Shown: one piece after another, positions 31,231-39,543 of the stretch
Numbering within the stretch: position 1 is the stretch's first letter
How the letters are laid out: each line of letters begins with the position of its first letter
Assembly: GCA_030374735.1 (NCBI GenBank)
Contig: JASCIV010000107.1
Span: 1-45,693 of the forward strand
Origin: Gracilaria caudata
Lineage: Eukaryota > Rhodophyta > Florideophyceae > Gracilariales > Gracilariaceae
DNA: 45,693 nucleotides
Direction: 5' to 3'
Notes under the pieces: model-generated
Told to the model about the DNA's origin: nothing
Database searches by the model: none
The model's input: only the letters and a program-made list of their open reading frames with translations
Made by a program: the position numbers and the translations under genes

Positions 31231-32698
31231 CAAACAGGTTATCTCAATACAAGGGTAGCAGTGGTAGCGTTCTACCCTGCTAATTCACATTCACATTATA
31301 CCCTGTATCTGCTTAGACATCTTCTTGCCTGTTCTGAGATACAGTACGAAGAGTCCGAAAAGTTGAGCAGGATGTTTTCAAGGCGGTATCAGTATCGAGA
31401 TGCGCAGTTTCCGACAGGGAGAGTGCCCTTTGCTGTCTCATAATTTTCACTGGTCGTGGTGCTCCCCGCAAAATATCTACATAGGGAACGCTACCTTCGT
31501 ACCTAATGGACACCATTGCGTGTCTGTTCTCACGGTTCAGGAGAATGCGCCATCAATTGCGCTCGATCAGTGGTCAGCATGCCGCAGTTTTTATCATCCA
31601 ATTATTGAAAATATATGTTGCCACTGAAACAGCTACCTCACCCAACTGCATGTAGACGCGAAGGTCAGTGAGATTGACTGAATTCGTTGTCCTTTCTGCT
31701 TCGATTCCGCCACTCATCCGAGCATGCACTGTTCTGGGTTGCGCAAAGACTGGTCTTTTTTTCTCATATCGTTTCAGGTTGGTATGCTTTGTTGCTCAAG
31801 AAGAAGAAGAAGAAGCACGCAGTACAGAACTGTACGAGTTTCATCGCTCCTCTCGAAAAAAAATCCATTCTGCAGATGGGAAGCAGTTGCGAAGGTAGCA
31901 TTTGCTTCCAAGACTTCTGCATCGCCATCTTTAAAAAGCCTGTTAAAGATGAACAACAAATTCTTCTTCCTTCTGAAACACACATCGTAGTACAAGCAGT
32001 ACTGCGAGATCCATCATCATCAGTTTCACCACCAAGCCTTTGGATATCGCGACAGAAAATGGCTCGCTACGCCGTCGACGAGCTGAACCATTCAGTACAG
32101 TTGTGGGCAGCAAACAACAGCATAATGAATAAACTGGCGTATGTTATTATCATATCTCGGCCAGACACGAATTCACCCCCTCATAGACAGAGAACTATAT
32201 CTGTAAATATGAGATAGATATGTGACTGGACGGTGAACATATCTGATGAGCCCAGCGCACCTGCAAAGTTTCGTTTCTCGCACAAAATCTTTTTGCTAGT
32301 CCATAACGCATTCACTCTGCCGACAACTGATTGCTGAGTGTCTTTCGTCATCATCGACATGATATCTGTTTCCTCGGAGCGAATAATTTCTCCAGTCTGA
32401 GCTCCCTCTCTGCCACACTGTCTTCGCCCCCAAATATCCAGTGTGACCCGTGCTTCCACGCACGTGTTTGCATCAAGAAGATTCGTTGCTCTTCCGCTCC
32501 CCAGGTGCTCACAGGGTTAAGAGTGGTTTATTCACACAACCACCATTGACCCATATATCGATCAGAGGTTTTGAATGACCATTGACCTTTGTTACTTGGA
32601 AGCAGCTTTACTGGGTGGTCTTTTCCGTTGCTTTCCAAACTTTCTCCCGGTTTGTACTCAATACGTTTCTAAATCCAAAATATTCTTGCTTTGACGCG
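31231..32698. other. Region without a supported gene, upstream of the PIN/PILS gene
   Basis: Overlapping frames at 31668-32217 include a short GAA/AAG-type run (AAGAAGAAGAAGAAG near 31800), but no recognisable product. Frames at 32181-32549 lie on both strands. The in-frame extension 32582-32698 before the carrier start is probably 5' UTR. Confidence 0.35.
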
Positions 32699-34234
32699 AT
32701 GCAAGCATTCTCGACCGTTCTTCAGGTAAGTGTTGGTGGAAGCGTAGAACTACTCACTCTCTGCGCGGCTGGAGCTGCGCTTTCTCACTTAGGTCACTGG
32801 AATGGAAAGATATCAGCTGCAATGTCCAATGGTATGTAGCGAAATCCCGTTCATAGCAGTCTTGCATACCCAAATGATACAGGATGTATATCATATCTAA
32901 CTGAGAAGTAGGCGTCTATAAGATATTCTTCCCCGCTCTTGTGTTTGTCGCGATGCTAGGTACGGTACAAAACGCAGTGAGACACTCTGGAGGTCCTGAA
33001 GGACGAGGGTCTGCACAGGAACTTTGGGTCCCTCTGTGCTTCTCCGTTATTATTTCGCTCGCGATGATTGTAGTGGCGTACCCACTAACAGTTCTGCTTG
33101 CTCGAAATAAAAGTGAGTGCACAAGACGAGCAATCTTCATGTGCATAGTTCTCGGTAACAGCAACTCAATGCCCTTGCTCATTATGCAGTCACTTTGCGA
33201 TGGTTATCCGCCCCTCAGATCAAATGAACAATGCTTTATGAAAGCAACGGCTTACGGAACATTATATATATCCTTTGTTACTTTTCTAGGGGTGAGTCCA
33301 CACATAACATGAACCACAATTCCTTAAGGAAGAACACTGTGCGCACTGACTTTCTGACTGTTTCTCATTACCTTGAGGCCAACTCTAGTTTTCTCTCATA
33401 TTCCCGTATGTTCTCAGTGCTGCTGAAGCCCAAAAGCAGGAAGAAATACCTCTACTTGGGGAAGCCCGCTCCGGCCCTCTCAAGAAAAAGCGTCCTGATG
33501 TAAGAACCATATTGAGACAGAGTCTTTTGGCTCCGCCCACGGCTACAATCATTGTAACAACCATTCTTGCTTGCGTGAGTTATTCAGATGCCATCCAGGC
33601 GGGAAGTTCTGCAATGCACCAGACTAACAGAGTTCGACTTGTTTTTATCGGTAGATTCCAGGAGTCGCGGATGCCTTTCTGGAAGAGAACGGGGCACTCA
33701 GATCAGTAATGGAATCTTCTGCAATGGTAGGAAGCATCGCCGTACCACTAAGCTCAGTAATTGTTGGGGGAGATCTATACGAAGCTCTCACTTCTGTACG
33801 TGCACGCCTAAGACCCGACCATTGTTGCGCTTGCGTTTATGCTAACTTTTCCGTTGTCTTAATCGTTTCTGGTCCTGACAACAAAGCGAAAAACAAGTGA
33901 AGATAGTCGAAAACGATTTGGGAACTTCGTCGTTCTCGCTATTTGCATGATTCGCCTCGTGCTTTTCCCCTTTCTGGGGAGATGGGTATATAAATTAGTG
34001 GGGCTCAAAGACTTCATCACAGATAATGAGCTCGGGTTATTCATACTGGTGGAGTTTGGAGTACTGACGGCGAACAACGCAATGATCATCGCTAACATGT
34101 TGGCAGGTACGATACCTGAGCATGGGGATGGCATGCGACTAGATGTAGCAAAGTGTCTTTTTGCTCAATACGTCATTGCTCCACTGTTAGTGACAATGAA
34201 CACCGCCATGGCAATCAAGATTCAGTATGAGTGA
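32699..34234 (+). CDS. Auxin efflux carrier (PIN/PILS) family membrane transporter, five exons
   Basis: Exons 32699..32831, 32912..33291, 33389..33574, 33655..33795 and 33887..34234; introns of 80, 97, 80 and 91 nt with GTATGT, GTGAGT, GTGAGT and GTACGT donors and CTAAC or CTGAC branch sites. All joins keep phase, giving 395 residues. The fold is two groups of hydrophobic helices around a cytosolic loop. VYKIFFPALVFVAMLG (helix 2), VLGNSNSMPLLIMQSLC (family signature resembling GN-x-x-LPL), VMESSAMVGSIAVPLSSVIVGG and a C-terminal EFGVLTANNAMIIANML are diagnostic. The central loop (KQEEIPLLGEARSGPLKKKRPDVR) is short, as in PILS rather than long-loop PIN proteins. Plant PILS sit in the ER and control intracellular auxin; the substrate here is unknown. 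It has more introns than any other gene in the window. Confidence 0.9.
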
Positions 34235-35388
34235 GTGAACATCTTCAACAGCATGTACTGTGCAGCAGGCGTGCCTTCCGAGAAAGAGAAGCCTATCCAT
34301 ACAAATCACGCCATCGCAACGCATGACTTTTGGCCCCTGACCATGCTCGGGGACATACCAGTGAAGCGTACATCACGGACGAATCGATTGGGAACATTGC
34401 AACCTCGTTTCCAACCGATTGAGATTGCTCCCCCTCCCATTTTATCCTCATATCCCACTGCAATCTGCTTCTACATTTCCAATCGCATTGCGGTCACTTT
34501 TGTTCCATGCAATCGCGATTGCTATACTCTGTAACGTCCGCAATGGCAATTGCGCTTGCCTGCAAAGCTTTATCAAGGAAGTGAAGAACTTTGTAAATCA
34601 GATACCTTTACTCCCGTACATTACTCTCACTTTCTTTTCTTCTTTGACGGTTGGGGGGGGTGGGTGTTTTGCTTTGGTTATTCATATTCGGTTTAAGTGA
34701 GGGAGACAGACGACTGCACCGCCACAAAATGCTGAGGTGCTTTTTGACAAGGTCTTTTTGACAAGAAGTGAAACAATCTTGGGGGCCTTCGTCATTTGGA
34801 GAGCTTCAGCGAAACTTTTGAGACAAGAGGTGCGTTCGGACACCTGGTAAAACATTTCTTGAAACTCATATATATTTGTGTCACAGTTTGTGCCGATTAT
34901 AGTCTACTCTTTAGTGCTCAACGCTCCTTGCTGCGTCCTAGTAATGTTTCATGCCCGTAAATGAGAGACAGAGAAAGAGAGAGTCTACTCGGAGAGGATG
35001 CATGTTATTTTGGATATGAAGAGAGTTTGAAGAGCATTACCGATTTTCGTTATCTAAGCTTTTGCCATCCACTTGAGCCACTATCGAGCATCATCTGTTC
35101 TATTCTAGACCCATTCTGGAATTCACAACACATTGACTTTCCACATAGACTCTCCTCCCGGAACGCGGTGGGACATCACCATGTTTTCCCTTCGGTCTAA
35201 CACGAACAAGAAGGAAAAGAACATTTTGGCCGCCCCAACTTGCGGTAGAGAGCCTCCAAAACGGAGAATATGGTCGAACTACAGGACTTCATGTTACAGA
35301 AGTCCCAGTAACAGCTATCTTTTAATATCTCTTCTAATTCTTCAATGTGGACTTCTACCTTCAATTTCTAGGCTGAGGAAAACTTTCC
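34235..35388. other. Region without a supported gene, downstream of the carrier
   Basis: Holds the 3' UTR of the carrier. A direct repeat CTTTTTGACAAG occurs twice around 34738-34765, and a GAGA-rich patch lies near 34967-34985. No coding frame is convincing. Confidence 0.4.
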
Positions 35389-35715
35389 TTACAGAAAGAT
35401 TTCTCTCCTCAGGAAGGATAACAACTTATGTTGACATTGTCTAACCAAATCAGGGAGAGTCCAATTACGTCGTTCAGCTAATGGCGGGAGTTCTTCTCGA
35501 CGGGAGGCGTTTCTCAAGGGGTATCGCAGCACTGTGTGGTCCGGGTCCTTCTTGATATTTGTACCACACCCACACCTCAGAACCTTTCGATTAACGTAGG
35601 TCGCGACTGGGTAGAGATTGGGAATGTGTCCCGTGAACAAGTCTGAACATATTTCATAGACGGAGGTGATTTGAATCAACACGAGGCTCCTCCGCCAATG
35701 CCTTCTCAGATCATG
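35389..35715 (-). mobile_element. C-terminal fragment of a non-LTR retrotransposon reverse transcriptase
   Basis: A 109-codon frame opens after a TAA at 35716 and ends at 35389 without an ATG start. Its translation follows the end of LINE-type RT proteins: a TGH-x-P segment (LFTGHIPNLYPVATYV), then a zinc-knuckle-like CGCG followed by DPDH-x-x-LRYP (normally DHxLxxCP), then basic residues and WTLPDL, and a closing FLRRE. The expected Cys in the last part of the knuckle is Tyr, and no upstream RT domain remains, so it is a dead fragment. Confidence 0.5.
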
Positions 35716-36108
35716 TTAGATTATCTGAGTCAGATATGTCGACGTGAAGGAGTCGATGCGAACATTTTCTGGCGAGGAAAAGTAGAGGGCTGTGATCGAG
35801 AAAGAGAGATGCATTCCAATTAGGCTCTTGTGTTCGGTTTGTGCGACGGAGAGAAAAATGGACCTCGACGACTGTCCGCTCCGGGAGAGCTCCTAAAACC
35901 TAGGAGATAGAACTCATTTGCAATACGTCCGAGCTGACGCCCGTCGAATGAGTATAAAAGTCAGCGTGTTGTATCTGTTGTCTCTCACTCCGCCACCCGC
36001 CATCGTTCAGTAACACACAGAAGCGTCGTTACTGGTATTACTAAAAAGAAGGTGCGTGTATTTGACTAACATTACGTTACTGGTCATCGTGGACGCGACT
36101 TTCAGCAG
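35716..36108. promoter_or_regulatory. Possible Pol II promoter (TATAAAA) with 5' UTR intron
   Basis: TATAAAA at 35953-35959 is followed ~145 bp later by a small ORF. Between them a donor GGTGCGT (intron from 36052), a GACTAAC string near 36064 and a TTTCAG acceptor at 36105 suggest a ~54-nt 5' UTR intron. The order TATA box, transcript leader, branch site, acceptor and ATG is coherent, but the intron is shorter than the others in the window. Confidence 0.3.
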
Positions 36109-36384
36109 ATGCCGTCGGGAGAGAAGACGTGCCAAGGAACTCGAGAACTCGAGAACTCGAAGAGGGACTTTTCCGCCCTCTTGCAAGAGTTTGCACGGTC
36201 GTGTTTGAATGCAGAGGAGCAATGGAGACAACGACAGATTCAGTGGAGGCGCATCTTGGAAAAGCAGAAGGAGAAATCCTTTAAGACGGAGAGCGCCTTA
36301 CGCCAAGAGTTGAAAACCAACCAGGAAGAGCTCGCGCAAGTGGCTCGACCGCGAAAATCAGAACAAAAAGATCAAGGGGCCTGA
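36109..36384 (+). CDS. Small coiled-coil ORF (91 residues), uncertain
   Basis: ATG at 36109 directly follows a TTTCAG-CAG acceptor-like sequence. The 91-residue product is almost entirely charged and helical (NAEEQWRQRQIQWRRILEKQ, then ESALRQELKTNQEELAQV). A triple repeat of GAACTCGA (about 36137-36161) near the 5' end codes for ELEN-type residues. After the stop, a shifted frame continues with RLVLRHQEH, hinting at a truncation. Its style matches the decayed coiled-coil pieces at 13.1-13.9 kb and 38.4-38.7 kb. Confidence 0.35.
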   Translation: MPSGEKTCQGTRELENSKRDFSALLQEFARSCLNAEEQWRQRQIQWRRILEKQKEKSFKTESALRQELKTNQEELAQVARPRKSEQKDQGA

Positions 36385-36714
36385 TGATCAAAGACTTGTT
36401 CTCCGTCATCAAGAGCATTAGGAGACGCCATGAACTTCAAGCGTCGCAACACTCTTTGCAGCCAGTGGGGCAGAAAAGGGTTTGCTGGTAGAACATATAG
36501 AATGTGGTTCGCTTGCATTTGCATTCATCGCCATCTTTTTCCGTCTTTCGCTTCGAACCAGTACAAGCATTCCGATTGGCTACTTACACCTTCGGCCTTG
36601 TTCTATCGAACTACAGCGCGCCATTAGTGAGCGCAAAAACTCAAATGAGCACAACGTTCGGGAGGAAAACCTATTCTGGGCTCACTGCTGCTCAATTACA
36701 TACTTGTCTGACTG
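36385..36714. other. Short intergenic region
   Basis: Nothing supported; holds the 3' side of the coiled-coil ORF and the 3' UTR of the DUF455 gene. Confidence 0.4.
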
Positions 36715-37674
36715 TCATCTTGTCTGCTGGAGCACATTTCTCTTTCGTGTGGCCGCTCGCTCCTGGCGCTGCCGTTCAACTTCCTCTGCAACTGCCAAGT
36801 ACCATTCTGGCGTCATACCGGCCCGTCGTCTTCGCTCCACGTTAAATGGCTTCGTAAAGGCGCCAGGATTTCCCAATCGCAGCGCAATCTCGTGAAAGGT
36901 GTTGATGGAATCAATTTGCATTCGCTCGCACTCCTTGAGGAACCACTTCACTCCCAGCTGGACATGTCGAATTTCTTCATCTGCGATCTGGCGTACAATT
37001 GCGGCAGATTCATTATCGCCAGCACCAACCAGCCGTTCCACTAGTTTTGGCCCTGCATCCAGTCCTTTCGCTTCTGCGACTAATTGGCCTAGGGCGAGCC
37101 TCTCGTGAAGACAATCTCTTGATACATCCGCTGACTTCCATATGATGTCATGCGCTGGTAGTGCACCGTAGAAATAGCCTAAAGCAATGAGTCGGTCGTG
37201 CAAGTAACTGAAATGTCGCGCCTCATCAGATGCAATTGATAACCAATCTTCAAACCAATCATCTCGATCGTCATTCATCACGTCACCCTCAAATCGGAGC
37301 ATTGTATCAAAACAGAGGTCAATAGCGTTTAGTTCCACGTGCGCAAGAGAATGCAGGTAATATACATTAGCAGGTGCTTCCGATTGCTTTACACTAGGCA
37401 TTTGCGAGGGAGGAACAATCTGCGGCAGTTCCGGTCGAGATGGACGGTCAGGGGGAACGTGACTGTTGCCACATTTGCGCAACGTTTTCCAACAGCTCAT
37501 CGCTGCCTGTGTTAAACGAACTTTGTCTAAAGGTGCAGCGGCTGTGAGCACGCGAGCTGCATAAGATGAAACCGTTGCCGGTGCCGATACTTGCGACATT
37601 GCTTGCACGGAGAGACGGACTACGAACGCTGTAGATGACTGATCACTACTGCTCATTTGGCTCTGACCACGCAT
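36715..37674 (-). CDS. DUF455 ferritin-like di-iron family protein
   Basis: 319 residues, single exon, ATG at 37674. From about residue 105 the sequence matches DUF455: LAHVELNAIDLCFD, then DWLSIASDEARHFSYL, YGALPAHDIIW, ERLALGQLVAEAKGLDAGP, GDNESAAIVRQIADEEIRHVQLGVKWF. The Glu/His residues HVE, DEARH, EAKGLD and DEEIRH are placed like the di-iron ligands of ferritin-like four-helix bundles. The family resembles the tRNA hydroxylase MiaE, but its substrate is not established. The first ~100 residues are Ser/Ala/Pro-rich, either a targeting leader or a disordered tail. The C-terminus is basic and Gln-rich. Confidence 0.9.
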   Translation of the reverse strand: MRGQSQMSSSDQSSTAFVVRLSVQAMSQVSAPATVSSYAARVLTAAAPLDKVRLTQAAMSCWKTLRKCGNSHVPPDRPSRPELPQIVPPSQMPSVKQSEAPANVYYLHSLAHVELNAIDLCFDTMLRFEGDVMNDDRDDWFEDWLSIASDEARHFSYLHDRLIALGYFYGALPAHDIIWKSADVSRDCLHERLALGQLVAEAKGLDAGPKLVERLVGAGDNESAAIVRQIADEEIRHVQLGVKWFLKECERMQIDSINTFHEIALRLGNPGAFTKPFNVERRRRAGMTPEWYLAVAEEVERQRQERAATRKRNVLQQTR

Positions 37675-38389
37675 TTCCGCAAAGCTGGGCCCCGTCGCAT
37701 GTCAATTGCAGCGAAGCAAATTGGCGCCCGTGGGGAAAGCCTTTTCGCGAAGAAGAGGAGCATGATCATCATCGAGTCGGAACGTGCATGTGAGCGAGTG
37801 CGAGTAGGCGTACAAAAGTCTAGTTTGCTCAGAAATCCAATTACAGTATCACATGCGCTCGGTCGCTACCATGACAAGTCTGCCACGCGTGCGATGGCTC
37901 CGCGCCGATTCACACAACAACGAGCATCGATCAAAACGTCGCGCCCAATCAGCGCGTCGCCGCGCCACCATTCGCCAAGATACGACGTGCAACCCAAATA
38001 TCTCGCGTCACCAAGCCGTTTCACGTTTGTCACCATCGCGCGCGTGTTCGCGCGCCAAAGTCGTATCGCTCGCCGTCTTCTCGCGCGAGGAGGTGCGCGA
38101 CGTCTGCGTGCTTTTCGCAGCGGCAAGACGTCCACGCGTCATCGCCACGCGCGCATCGCGCCTTGCGCGGCGCGCCGCAGCCACAAACTGCTGCCGCGCC
38201 TGCTCCCTTCACAGAGGCGCCGCCATGCCGCGCACACGCGCGTATCACACGCCTGGCGCGTCGCCACTCCCGACGACGCTCGCGACGCTCCGCGCCCCCG
38301 TCTGAGCCCACCGTGCGTTCGTCCTTGTCGCCGTGCGCACAACCTCACAGTCCCGCTTCGCCACACTCCCGACATTGACGATCTGCTAA
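37675..38389. promoter_or_regulatory. GC/CpG-rich tract with CCAAT box upstream of DUF455 gene
   Basis: CCAATCAGCGC at 37945-37955 duplicates the 11-mer at 9633-9643. The tract is CpG-rich, with many CGCG words, and lies 270 bp upstream of the DUF455 start. On its other side the coiled-coil relic (38390) reads away from it, as if it had once been a bidirectional promoter. A plus-strand frame across 37657-38424 is Arg-rich noise from GC bias. Confidence 0.4.
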
Positions 38390-38720
38390 GAACTTCATCG
38401 CGCTCTCGCGGAACAAAACGATAACTTCAAGATTCAGACGGAAAGAGAGCTTGCAAAGAGGGAGGGAATAGGGCGTATGCGGGTGAATCTTGTACAACGA
38501 GAGGCATGGGAAAAGCAGGATGCAGTGCGAAAGAAGACTGCGAATGTTGAAAGGGAGATTGAGCTATGCTTGTGTTCTGGAAAGAGAGCGGGCGATGATC
38601 AGTACAATTCATGAGCTCCAAGGTGTTCAACTCGCCACGTTAGAAAAGATCGCTCGCAGGGATTCCCTGTTGCATTGGGAGGAACTCGGGTACAGCGGGC
38701 TGGGGATTGACTTCGAACAC
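38390..38720 (+). pseudogene. Coiled-coil gene relic with frameshift
   Basis: Frame A (38390-38614) has no ATG at its opening and reads as a helix of charged residues (LAEQNDNFKIQTERELAKRE; WEKQDAVRKKTANVEREIE). It then ends in a non-helical tail, while a second frame takes over with ERERAMISTIHELQGVQLAT and LEKIARRDSLLHWEELG. The switch lies near 38555-38575 and has no splice signals, so it is best read as a frameshifted relic. Confidence 0.35.
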
Positions 38721-39482
38721 CTGCGGTGTGGAACGACCACGCCCATAGTTGCTACCGGGCGGTATTGTGAACCTCATGCTCTTGGAATTTATAGATGCTG
38801 GTGCGGGCTCAATGTCCGTGATTGTCGCGCTATATCACTTCAAACTCTTGAAACATCCATTACCCGCGTTGAAGATAATCTCGGCGTAGTAGTTATTGTA
38901 TTGACAGAAAAGCAGATCGAGGCGACCGACGAACATGTTCCACTCTTCCACAAGCCCATCATGTGTTGTACATGTCGGTGAGCGCCGATTCGTTGGCATG
39001 CCTGGGTTCTGAAACTCGGCGATCCAAATGGTGGTACCGATGGGAGCAATGGGTGCGGCAACTATTCGCCATCGTCCTCCGCTAAGCACATTCCCCGAAA
39101 GCTCATGCCATCCGATACCCGATGCACACAAAAAAAAAAAAAACAGGCGAAGCGCCGACAGTGATATCTTTTCATGAATCCGCGGTCGTTCAAAGGCGGC
39201 AGTCTCGGTGCTGAACGCGCCAGCATTAGTCAGAGGTAGGCCGCATCATCGAGGTGGACGCAGAAAGAAGCGATTGCACGTGAACAATGCTGTATGCAAG
39301 GCGTCGTTCACACAGAGCAGTAGCGACGCGATAACACACGCCGCTGTGTTGATGAAGACTGCTGACGCTCGGGACCAAATTTTGCTCGTCTCCTGCCCCG
39401 GTATCCGCACTCGGTTCTGGATATAACTCATACGTCTTCTACATAATATGCTATATTGGTGTATATTATACGGATGTATTCT
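38721..39482. other. Intergenic region with a 14-nt poly(A) run
   Basis: A14 at 39130-39143 lies on the same strand as the coiled-coil relic and ~400 bp beyond it, which would fit the tail of a retrocopied RNA. No gene is supported. Confidence 0.35.
39130..39143 (+). repeat. Poly(A) run (14 nt)
   Basis: Uninterrupted A14 in otherwise mixed sequence. Confidence 0.95.
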
Positions 39483-39535
39483 ATCATCTTCAGTACAATT
39501 GACGAGATGATCTCGTCAATTGTACTGAAGATGAT
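39483..39535. repeat. Perfect 25-bp inverted repeat with 3-nt loop
   Basis: Arm 39483-39507 is the exact reverse complement of arm 39511-39535, with spacer TGA. On the minus strand it starts 8 nt after the stop codon of the NB-ARC/WD40 gene (39544), so it would be in its 3' UTR. As RNA it would make a 25-bp uninterrupted hairpin. Confidence 0.97.
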
Positions 39536-39543
39536 ATTCAAGT

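Noticed and set aside
37657..38424. 255-codon plus-strand Arg-rich frame
   Set aside because: It spans a CpG-rich promoter tract, overlaps the DUF455 start and has no domain; an open frame is expected from GC bias.
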